A stretch of 64,000 nt of DNA. It comes from Pagrus major. Lineage: Eukaryota; Chordata; Actinopteri; Spariformes; Sparidae. Of this stretch, positions 48,025 through 60,600 are shown piece after piece. Location of the stretch: contig NC_133236.1 of the NCBI RefSeq assembly GCF_040436345.1, positions 10,380,165-10,444,164 on the forward strand. The letters run 5' to 3'. The notes below the pieces were generated by a model. The model saw only the letters and a program-made list of their open reading frames with translations. It ran no database searches and was not told the origin of the DNA. Every line of letters starts with the position of its first letter. Positions within the stretch are counted from its first letter, which is position 1. A program made the translations under genes and the position numbers.

Positions 48025-51000
48025 TCAGTCACTGGGGTCCTGGCAGTGGGAGCAGTGGCTCATGTCTTCAGAGTAGAGCTCCACCTGGATGGTGATGCTG
48101 TAGAAACCAAACTTGGTGTGGAGCAGATCAGTGGCCTCCTGCAGCACAGACTGAGCGTCAGCACCCTCCTCTGTGGAAAACAACACAGTGAGTCTGTTTT
48201 ATTAAATACTGTTAGACTAGTTTTCTCTTTTTTTACTTTTATTCATATAACAGGGCTATAACATGACAGCAAGATACAACTTTTCTTAGCTAGTGGCAGA
48301 GACAGCAGAATGACTGTAGTGAACACTAAATATATTTGTTTTTTAGAAAACACTTTAAAGCCTTTAAAAATAATGTGTATCCACTCTCTGTTGGAGATGA
48401 TACTTAAGGTTTTAGGAATTTTGCACTTTTTATCCACTACATTTATCTGACAGCCTAATACTTGCTTTGCAGATTTATACATAAATAAATGCATAACAAA
48501 TCTATAATCACATCAGTAATTAAAATGTACAGGCTGTGATATTAAAGTGATGTGACATTATTGTATCAGTTACAATCCAATCATATAGTACTATATACTG
48601 TATATATCTTTCTGAAATGGACAATTCTGCACTTTTACTCTTGGTACTTTAAGTATAATTTGATGCTAATACTTTCTTACTTTTCTGAAGTCAAATTTTG
48701 AATGCAGGACTTTTAGGAAGAGGCAGAGTATTTCAGACTGTGGTATTACTATCTTTATGTAAGTAAAAAATATTAGGTCTCCTCCACCACTGGTTAATTA
48801 CCATCTTACGCAATATGTCCTTCAAATAATATTGCTATAATTTTAAGGCTATATCTGATACATAATGAATCTCGATATTTTGAAATCTCCTCAAAAGCTC
48901 TTCATAAATACTAGGACTGGGTGACAAAATAAAATATCACAATATTTTTGACCAAATACCTCGATATTGATATTGCAACAATGTTGTGTGGATGTGGATG
49001 ACTATTGGTACTTTTACTAGATATTGAGGTAAAGGCAACTATAAGAACAAGCAGGACAGTCAGAAAATGACATCACTTTATTGTTATGCAGCCTTTAAAA
49101 CCAGGAGAAGACAACACTTATGTCATATCAATGTAACGATATTAAAAATCTAAGATCATATAAAGTCTCGTAACACGATAACAATGTAGTGTCGATATAT
49201 TGTCCATTGTATATTTTACAACAATTTGTGCAACATACAAAACCTTTTATTCCTCGATCCTCAATTTCCTGAATAGTTTCATCTGCTACCCTGCTGTATT
49301 TTAGTTAGTATAAGGCATATATTGTTATGTTACATTACCGATGGCCAGGTGAACAGAGACCAGAGCCTGGCCTAGAGTCAGAGCCCAGAGGTGCAGACAG
49401 TGCATAGACTTCACAGCCTTCACAGACAGCAGCACCTCCTTCACAGAGTTAAACTCTATTCCTTTAGGAGACCCTGAAAAACAACAGACCACACATTAAT
49501 ACACAGTAGCTCCCAGAAAATGTCCTTTTATGCAAAACACAGTCTGCTATGTATGGCTACAGACAGGAGACACTGGCTTTTCTGAGGAGGATAAAAAGCC
49601 TGTTCATCTTCTTATTAACATATTTTATTTCACTGATCTACAAGTTAAATTTGACATTTCATAATTGGCTACATTTCTGAGTACAGATTCTACTGCTGCC
49701 GGAAGACAAAGCCGTGACTGAGTATGTGTTCAGTATACATACATGAAAGTAATATAAAATAAATGATTCTTCTTTATTCCTTCAGCACAGGCCTGTTTCT
49801 GTTGTTACTGACTGTTTTAAAAGATGCCTCTGGCTTTACTTTTGTGAGGGGCATTTTAAAGGAAGTTCACTGATGTGCAAAGAGAATTTTAAAATGTCCC
49901 CAAAAGTCTTGATGTGACATCCCCGGGATGTGACCATCTGCACTCTTGTTCTTTGTTCTGTGTAAACTTTCATGTTGAAACAGCCAACTGAGGTCTGTGT
50001 ATTTATGTACAGCGCTTATGTAATTTAACATGAGCCATCTACAGATACGTGAGGAGATTTAACCTCGACATGATGGCCTTCAGTACATTAAAAATATGTT
50101 TCAGATCTACTCGTGGATTCATAGAACACGAGAGCCTGAAGCGTCATGTGACCTTGTCAGTCAGGTCAAAACTCGACAGCTTGATCTCAGCTGCAGGCAA
50201 AACAAACCCCAACTCTGTGTGATGGTCGACGTGCCATCGTTAGATTAGATTTAGATTTTTATTTTGAAAATGTTAAAAAAATATATAATATCACAGTAAT
50301 CCATTAAGAGGTTTAAGTCATTTTCAATAAGAATAATGATTCCAGCTTCTTAAATGTGAATATTTTCTGGTTTCTTTCCTCCTCTATGACAGTAAACTGA
50401 ATATCTTTGGGTTGTGGACAAAACAAGACATTTGAGGACGTCATCTTTGGGAAACACTGATTGACATTTTTCACCATTTTCTTACATTTTATAAACCAAA
50501 CAACTAATCTATTCATCCAGAAAATAATCAACAGGTAAATCGGCAATGAAAATAATCGTTGTTTGCAGCCTTAATTACACGGGACGAGCTGTATGAAGCC
50601 TATTTATGTTTTTTAGGGGGTTGTTTTTTTACATTTTAAGATAAATCTCCAGCTACTTCAGTTGTTTAGGAGAATGCGGCAACACTGTTGAGCCGTGAAG
50701 CTCCAGAAATGTTTTTTGGACAACAAAAATGTCCTTAATTAGTGAGTTTTAGATTAGATTAGCTGTTTCCTCCTTTTTGTGAGTTTATGCTAAGTAAAAA
50801 CCCTCCTGGCTTCAGTGTTATATAAGGTAAAACTTATCTGAGTTATTCATTACATTTTTCCTCAGATTAGTGTTTTATCGTTTTAAGCAAGTAGTTTTGT
50901 TGTGATTATGAAATGGTGGCTGTGGTCTTGAAATTTTTAAATTTGAATCCCTACTTTTTTTTTCACTAGAATCACACTGGAGGATAACTTTTTCACAATA

Positions 51001-54000
51001 ACCCTCTCCCATCCTTAAAGAAAAGCCTGTTCATTGATCTCCAAGTACCTTCTAAGAGTATCCTAAAGACGTCTCTGAGGATGGTGACGGTGGTGCAGAG
51101 GACGAAGACCGAGAACAGGAACGTACAAATGGGATCTGCAACTTTATACTCGGGCTGAAAGATAAAGATAAAAGAGGTTATGGAGACTTTAAAGAGGGCA
51201 AAGAGGCATCAGATGGTGTTTTTTCACTGTCACAAGCCATTAAAGTGCCCAGGGCGAAAACAAGGGAACATCTTGCATGATGATAGAAGTCTTAACCCTT
51301 TCATCCATAATAAACAAGACTCTGAATAAATTAATTCTTTCTTCTCCCACTTCTGTACACAATAAAATATTTAAAGCACACCATGATGTTTTTTTATTAG
51401 GTATTATTAAGTACATTTAAGACATATTATAAAAGGAATATTCAGTTAAAATGCTAAAATTTGAGTATTTTAATCCTGAAAATTTAAAAATCAATTCAAT
51501 ATCTGCTTGTGAATTTTATAGAAAAACTCCTGCAGCTGTTTTTAGACAATAAACTAGTCAAAATCCAGCTAAAATCCAACATTATAACAACAAGAAGGAA
51601 TAATTCACACTTGTAATTCACGAATGTGTGCTATATCTGACCCGAAAGTAGATGATGATCGCCGCCACCAAGACGCCGATGCTCTGCAGCAGGTCTCCCA
51701 CCACGTGGATGAAGGCGGCGCGGACGCTCGTGTTGCCGTGGCCGCTGAGGAGCGTGTGGGAGTGTCCGTGAGAGACGGGACTGTGGCCGTCCTCGTCAAT
51801 CTGGTGATAGCCGCTGCCGTGGGCGTGGAAGGTGGTGGAGTGATGGAGGATGTAGGCCATGCTGTAGAGAGGAGGAGATGATTGTCTGCCATTTCTAGTC
51901 AAAATGCCTCATTACACTTTGATAGAGGACAAAATTACCTAGAAAGTAACATTTCAGTGAGCTATAGGGACTTTCTGCTACATAATTTACCATATTAACA
52001 CCCATTATGCTGAGAACCACTCACATTATATTGACGATGACGGCACACCCGGAGGTGACCAACATTACGTGGCCATCGATCTCGTAGTCGTTGCGTACGA
52101 TCCTCTCGATGGCTAAATAGACCAGAGCCCCCGTGACAATCCAGATGGAGATGACTGAGATGAACGCCCCGAGGATCTCTGTGGAGAGACGAGGAGAGAG
52201 AGAGAGAGAGGATTCTTAATCACGTTGACATAGTAACACAGTTCATCGCAAAACACACGCCATCTGAATCCCACAGTGGGACGTGAAGTTAAATAACAGA
52301 CAGCATCCCTCAGAGGCAGAACATCAAACTAGAGTCAGACACAAAAGACACAGAGACTCACAACAGAGAGTTAGACACATGGAGCACAGGTGTGTTAACA
52401 ATTACAGCTTTGAATACAGTTTAATAGCAGCTTATTTTCATGAGTTGACAAATCTTGCTACAAGTAAGGATTCTCCTACACATGGGGTTTAAAACACCTG
52501 GTGGAACAGAAACTCCAGAGTTTTAAGTCGAACAACAACTTTCTCTGTCTGGATACGACAGAAAGCAGTCACATTAAAGGAAAAGTTAACCCAAGACAAA
52601 AATAAAATTCAGTGATTACGTACATGCCATAATCCAAGTCTCCAGAAGCCCCAGGATCCCAAATTGATTTGTCAAAACATTTTTCAGCCATGTTTGTGGC
52701 AACAAAACCAGGTGTTTTAAGCCAAAACATGATCTTTTCCTAACCTTAACCAAGTTGTTTTTGTGCCTAAACCTAACCAGAGCATAAGCACACCATCACA
52801 ACATAAAACTGAAAATTGAACCTAAAGAAATATAAAGTTTCAACATATCCGTGGTTTGCAGAACAAAAAGGAAAAAGTACACTGTCAACAGTTATTCTTG
52901 CGATTGGGTTGACCTGCCAACAGGCACCATCTTAAGGAAAGGAAAAATAACAGTTGCAGCATTGTACACTTGCAGATGTTGTCATGTTGACAATGGCACT
53001 TTCAGTTAAAGAAAGTAATAGCTAATTAAGTTTGAAAAATGCCTACACCTGCCTAAAAAAGTCACGAAAAACTACAATTATAATGTTGTCTGAAGGTGGA
53101 GCTGACTGGTCTGAAACATCAAGATTTGAACCAAGGAGTGTTTCCACCACCCGTCTGTTAATCAGTGATTCTTACATTTAAATATCAATAAGTAAATGTA
53201 CTAAATTGTTCATCCAATTATCATCAACCACTTTAAACATTCATTCATCTTCTTCTCCTCCTGCCTCACTCCACCCATCCACTCAGAGGTGTCTGATCTG
53301 TCGTCCTGACCTGATCTGTGCCAACCAAAGTTCATGGTTTTGGTGGGCGGTCTGGAGGAGATCCACAGGGAGAACAGGCTCACCATCATACTGCCAAAGT
53401 CTGTCAGGAGGTGGGCTGCGTCAGTCATGATAGCCAGGCTGTGAGCCAGGTAGCCTCCTGGAGGAAACCAGAACAAAACCAAGAAATATGAGTTAGCCTT
53501 GCTGACCTTTTTTGTTTTCAGTTTTTATCAAGTTATAAAGAAAACTGTCTTTAAAAACCTGCTGGTCAGGAGTGTGTCACCAACTGTGAAAACACCCTCC
53601 ACCTTTAATAACATCCATCTCAGCCATTTAAAGGTTTGTTAAACCTGTAGTTCAATGCAGCTACAAACCAGGAAATGTATTAATTCTTAGACACAGGGTA
53701 ATGCCTCGGGTAAAAGAGATGCAGTATTATTTTATATCATCATAAACGTCTGGGAAATCAGCCAATGAATGTGAGCCATTTCACACTCCTGGTTATAAAA
53801 AGTTTGAAGCTTTGTTCTTTGTAGTTTCTTTGTTTTAGAGTGAAATGTGCAGTTAGTCAAGATGTCAGCATAACAGTATTTACATTACAGTCCCATCAGT
53901 TTCTGCATAAAATCTTTTTTTTCAATCAGAAGAAGTAAATCTCTGTAACGGATGTGTGATATGAAAGTTTTCCCTGTTGAATTGTATCGTCTTAAACGTT

Positions 54001-54599
54001 TGCCCAAGAACAGACAAATATCAGAGGAGCACAAAATACTAACTAATCAATCCAGGTTTTGTGCACAAAGTCAAAATCTCAAAATCTTCTCTGCAGCTGT
54101 TTCAGAGGATTCGGGAAGACACATGCTAACCATGTTCGGCCAACATACGTCAATGCACTACACCAAAACCTGGTTGTTAGGGTCAAATTTATGTCAGCCT
54201 GTCAACAAGTGACCACAGTGGAATTAAATTGATGTTTGTCAGAGGATAGGAGCTGATGATCAGTGATGCGGGACATAACAATTGAGACAAGACAAGACAC
54301 AACTAAGCGTGTTCCAAGACATGATTGGATAAGCACATTATCGTAGGACAAACAAACATTGATGACAGAAAGGAGGGGCATAAAAGAAAAAATTAAATTA
54401 TTAAAATTGGAAAGCAGTACTGGGATGTTGGCACTATATGTTGAAGTAATTTTGTGGAGGTCTGTGTGTGGAGGTGTTTGTGTGTGGAGGTGTTTGTGTG
54501 CATGTGTTGGGGTGTAGTTTAGAGGCAGCCAGTAAGTGAATATACAAATAAAGTATAATACATTATAGGTTATAGTATATAACAATCAATAATACATAT

Positions 54600-54647
<48 letters not shown>

Positions 54648-57600
54648 GAAATAAGGAATGTATTTATTTATTTTATTTTTTAAATACATTTTTAAGCTTA
54701 CACAAAGACACATTCATAACACAAATCATAGTAGTAGTAGATAAACTTCAGTGAAGGTTGATTTGGTCATAAATAGTGTTATAATTGATATGAGTGGCTG
54801 TCTTGACCTTCTTTTATTTTGAAAATGAACATCACTGAGAAACAAACATGTCTGACCTTCTGTTCTCTTTCCTCCCTGAGGTTTGAGTGTATAAACTTTT
54901 ACCTATGACTTCGCCAATCATGAAGACGAGGCAGACGGCTGAAGCGATGTAGAGTTTCTTCTTGGCCAACAGCTTGTCCACACTGTCCTCACACACCAGG
55001 GCTTTGGCACCGTGGCAGTGGGCACCGACGGGTCGTTTCAGCTCAATGGCGCCGGCCATGCCTCCGTTTTTAAAAGGGAAGTCGGGATCTTTGGAGTCTG
55101 GGAAGGAGCTGCAGGGATACAGAGGGGATGTGTTCATGAGGACAGAGATGGATCCTCCCTAACATTCGTACAGTTGTTGAAGCTGCTTCGGTTTGTAATA
55201 ATGCAGGTTATCACTGTCACTCCGTTCTGCAGTATATTAGAGCACTGAGTGAATTGATTTTTTGAGTAAATGTTGCTGCAGACATAATGTTGTTTGAAAG
55301 AGTTACAATAAACTGAAACAGATCTTCTAAATTAAGTGGACTACAATCAATGTTCAGTAAAGTGGAAGAACGGAGAGATCGGTCAGCCACTGAAGAAGCT
55401 TGTGAAATCGATTAATGTTGACAGTGAGGTAGGTGTGTATGAAAACACTCCTCTTTCCTTTTGCTATTGACCCAGTAAGCATAGTTTTGGTGATTTGCAA
55501 GTTGACAAACATTTAGACATTTAGGTTTATACTGGGCTGTATTTGTTTATAAGGTTATGATTAGCCTAAATGTTGTTTTAACATAATTTAACTGCTATGT
55601 TTCTAGTGTCAAACAGACCCTATTTTACCCCAGATGTCAAAATGCTCTAAGTGCACCACTGTTAGCCATCTCATTTTGCTGCTCCCAGTCGTAGGGGTTT
55701 GTCACTAACTGAACTGAGTGGCATATGCGCAACTGCGTCTTGAACAGCTAGGTAAGACAACGCCATTTGGACAAACCACACACAGTAATTGTGAATTAAA
55801 TTGGGAAAAAATGCTAATGTTCCACTCAGATTAGGCAGCTACTCATTCCCAATCTCAGATTCACATGCTAGCATTTGCTACAGTTAGCATCTCACTTTGC
55901 CGCTCCCAGTTAGAGGTTCTCAGAGTTTAGATGAGAAGTCAGGAGGTCACCAAAGGACACGTGGATATGTGAATGGCAAAACATCTAACCAACAGACAGA
56001 TCAAAATAAGTTTCCATCCCTTGAGCCATTCAGATTCAGGTTTTCCCAATAACAGTTTCTATATTATTGAGCGATTCTTCTGTATGTTCTCAGTCAAACA
56101 GCATATCTGACTACTGAGAGGTTGTTTAACATTGCTACATGTTTAGACCGAACCATTTATGTTTCAACCTGGGAATTACAGATATAGGCTACTTCACATT
56201 TGACAACACAATACAATGAGCTGGATTTTAATCATGAGAACAAAACAAAACGCTGAATTCTCCATTTTCTTCACACACAAACACACACACACACACGCAT
56301 ACACACACATATACGCACACGCCCAGGTTGCTATTCTGTGCAGTGAGGGAGAGCTGCGATGATGTGGGTAATGAGGTGGAAAAAAACTAATTTGGGCTCA
56401 CTTCAGATAACCACACACACACAAACACACACACACACTTAATGTCACACTCTTCACATGGGAGATTGCCAGTGTTTCATTGTTAGCCTTTATCTCTCTC
56501 ACACACACATACACACACTTAAAGTCTTACGGGATGTCCAAGCTGAAAAGATGCAGCCAAGTGGAAAACAGATTCTGTTCAATTATACCACTGGGACGTA
56601 AGAGCAAACACCCCCCGAACGCACGGACAAAAGCGCAACACACACACATAGCCTGCACACACACAACGCATAAAGTATACACACTCGAGTGCTCTGAGGC
56701 CTGAGGGCAATGTTATGTTCAATGTGAGCATTTTGTTCTTATGGAGGGAAAAAAAACACGATGCTCATAGTCATTGAAACAGTAGTGCAAAATATGCTTA
56801 ACCAAATGTAGATGATGAAAATAATGCTGAACAGTTACAGCAACACAAACAATAATAAATACACACACATCGAACATGCCCAAAATATAGAGGCATTATT
56901 GTTGTATAACAAATATATTCACCACATTATCAAGGGAGAAGAATTAGCTGTTTAAAATAGAACCTCCCCAGCTAGCATCTTACTAGCCTCTGTTAGCTGA
57001 CTGTGTTTTCTCATAGCTAAGGGGTGTCTTTCTTAGTTTGTCTTAAAAGCCTAAATATTACTGAGATTTTCTGTTCATTTCTAAATAATAAATGAGCATC
57101 TAGCATTGGACATTAAAAGAAAATCATCTAATTTTTTTTTAACAAAGATTGAACAATGATTATTTTGTTAGCATTTAGCAATGTCCACTTTTCAACAAGT
57201 TTAACCTGGTTTTAGCCAAATGACTACATGATTTTTGGCCTAAAACTCATCAATTGTTATTCTGACATTTCACAGCAATGCAATTAAAATCTACTTGCCT
57301 GACAAAAGAAGTGAAATAATATTCTATAATATTCTTCACCTCCAAAACACATGAGCGTGCACTGCCTGACTACACTGACCGTACTGTAGCTCTGGCTAGT
57401 CAGCTGGGGGATTAGCGGCTAGTCGCTTGCCACATTCAACATACTGTCTTAGCTTTTCAGACTAATAAATACATAATACATATACGTTAGCATTAGCCGC
57501 TAAAGGAGTGTGTTGCTGCCGCTCCCGTTTTCTTTGGCTCAGGAGCTGTGTGCTTTGTGGTACTTAGCAGCTGAGCAACAATCTGTCACTGCTGTGGCTG

Positions 57601-60600
57601 CTCACAAGAAGAAGACAAAAAAACAGCAACATGGTTTACTGTGTTTTCCTTTATATAGCCTAGTTTTAAAAAAATTCAAACGTTTTAGTTAACTGATTGT
57701 AGTTTAAGTACAGAGCCCCTGAAGTCCTGGAGATAATATTTTTATTATAAGATCCATACAATCTGGACTATCTGGTTATCTTGTTCGCACATGTTACTAT
57801 CTTGTGTTTACAAGTTCTAAAAATATAAAACCTTTTGGGACCTCAGTTTTATTAATGTGAGTTTGTCCCGGTTTGAAGCCAAGGCTTTCCTGAAAAATAT
57901 CTGCAATATCATCAAACATCAAGGTAAAAAAAATATCAAATAACAGAGACATTTCCCACGTGTCTCCGTACAAACATTTGGATGTAGCATCTTTTCAACC
58001 AGGTATCATAAATAGGTCTAATGTGTAAATCTGAGCTTACCTGTGTATACTATTTAATTGCAGCCTAATTAGTTTGAAGGGGTAATAAGTAGCGCAGTGA
58101 GAGTTGATTCGATTGATCAATGAGGTAATTAGTTCTTACTCAAACACACTTTTCCTGCCAAAGCTGCCTACCTGATGGAGTTGCTACCCCAGGGGCACCT
58201 TTAAATCTTCACTAATTACCAGTCAGGAGTAAAATAAAGTCATGTTAGGCTACTAAACCTTAAATGAAGAGGGTGTGGAGACTTTTCAATGGCTATTCAA
58301 ACCAGTCAGATTTCACTTGGACACAGCATCACATTGATGTCTCACTCATGAGACTGTATATTGTTTCTGATGAGAAGATCAGGACATGAGGTGATCCTTT
58401 AGCTGTTTTTGACCTCTGCAGTGCTGCCTTTTTCCTGCTTTTCTTGATAAATGCAGACATACTGTCTAGTTTTTCACATTTGAATATGTGAATTTCTATA
58501 CGCATTTTATTGTTTTTATTGTTTCATCGTCATCTTGGGTTTTTTGGTGCCAGAAGTGACCATATTTGGATGAGAGGGTGGAGCTGGGGGACAATATTGA
58601 TTGGATCTGACTGAAAACCCAAAAACACGCAATGCTAGCAACTTTTCAATCCCAAGGTAGCCACGCCCGAAATCATACCCTGCGTTATTGTTTATTTTAA
58701 CCTAAATAGGACCTTTATTTACAAAATGAACATCACGCTGTGTTGAGGAAGACTTGAAACTGCAGATTGAGACCATAAACTCACCAGGAAACTGTTCACT
58801 GAGGTAATAAATCAAGTGAGAAGTAGGGTCATTTTCTCATAAGCTTACATAGAAACTGACTACTTTTTGCCACCAGGTCATTGCACATGCACACTTGCTT
58901 TATAATGTCCAAAAGGTTCAACAAAATAAGCAAATGCTCTTATTTGATTATACACTAGGTATGTAAGATAATGCACTCAGACTTGTGCAGTTAATGATTT
59001 TTACACCCTTCAGAGATTCTGCTTCTTTGATGTCCGTCATCATTGATTATCTCTTGTTTAACTGCTAACTTCCAAATAAACCACTTTGATAAGCAATCCA
59101 AAGGTAATAAAGATCTTTACAGTTGCATTTAATAAGTGGTTTAATGATTTCTGCAGTCATCATCCTGCCTACAGTAACATAATGTATTCAGTCAAGTTTG
59201 TTTCAGCTGATGCATTGACTTGTTGTTTGGCTGAGGTCATGTTGTGTCTCCTAAATGTTCGGGTCAGTAAATATCCCTCAGGGCAGGTGTGTGGTGTTTG
59301 TTGGCTCTTTCTCTGACACTTGCCGTAAGGAGCGGTGCCAGGACCGGAGGGAATATTCAGTGATCTGTGAAATTATATGATATCAAGAGACCTCAGAAGA
59401 GCTGTCCACTGAAAACAAAACTAACCATCGAGCATTTAATTACAGCTGCAGCGCCATACTATATTTAACAATGCCTGCAGTGAGAAAGGATGCTGAATGT
59501 CTTTGGAGAGATAGTGTTGGTATTCTGTGATAATCTTATTATTACTGTTATTTTAGCACTTGCTAGGACATGTCTTTGTGGCCTAATAAGCATCATTTTG
59601 CAGTGTTTCATTGTTCATGTCAGCTGTTTTTGATGTAAGTCTTAAAAATATGCTGATCTAAGAGTTATTTCTCCAGGTGGATCTCAGTTCTTTTTGGTCA
59701 GTATGTGTCTTTACATATTGTCTCTGTGTTTCTTCAGCCCAGTTGCCAAAATAAAATGTTGGCATTTTACACCTTCGCAAACCACGGCTACATCCACATT
59801 TTCAAGTTTCATATGTATCATATCAACATATCTACATACATAACAGCTGTGCCAGACAGCCGCCGAGCAAGAGACCACTGTTCGAGACTGCGTTTCAACA
59901 TTTGTAAGTGTGAAACCACTCGATATTTTGTAGCGAGACGCCGGGACAATTTCTAGCTTAACTTAAAAAATTCAACATATCAAACATAAAGATTCAACAT
60001 ATCCGAGGTTGTTCTGATTGGGCTGGTTCCTTTTATATCTTCTCTTAAAGGAAAAGTTCACCCTAAAATGAAAATGTTATTTACACCCTCCACCTCCACT
60101 TCCCAGGTGCAGCTACAGTGAAGATTTTGGCTCAAAAATGGTATAAATAACATATTTTCAAATCCATTTCAAATCAACTTTTCCTTTCGATGAATTGCCT
60201 AACATTTTGGTAAATATGCTTATTCGCCTTCTTGCTGTGAGTTGTATGAGATTGTTGATGCCAGGTGTTTTAAACCTGCAAAAAATAGCTCAATGACTCC
60301 TCACCCATTACCGGTAGACAAGCTTGCCTGTCTGTTGTTTTGTTGTTTGTTCGATTGTTTGTTTTTTCTGGTGTGTCACATTGGACATCACAAATGTGTC
60401 GGAAAACAGGGAACAGAAAGCTGCATGCAGACCAGTGACAAGAGTAAGGTGGCTACTTTTTTATTTTATTTTAACACCAACTGAACAACGTTTGAGGGCT
60501 GTTTGAAAGGAGAAGATTGGTAAGTGTTTACGCACCTCAAACGTAACCTAAACATGCATCTTAGTGTGTCCACCTAGGTGTCATGTGCCATTTGACCTGA

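Noticed and set aside
47868..48261. Plus-strand open frames near the end of the zinc transporter
   Set aside because: They are antisense to the last coding exon of the transporter, which matches a known family residue by residue.
51624..51881. 85-codon plus-strand open frame
   Set aside because: It is antisense to the His-rich loop/TM5 exon; the GC-rich codons of that exon keep the opposite strand open.
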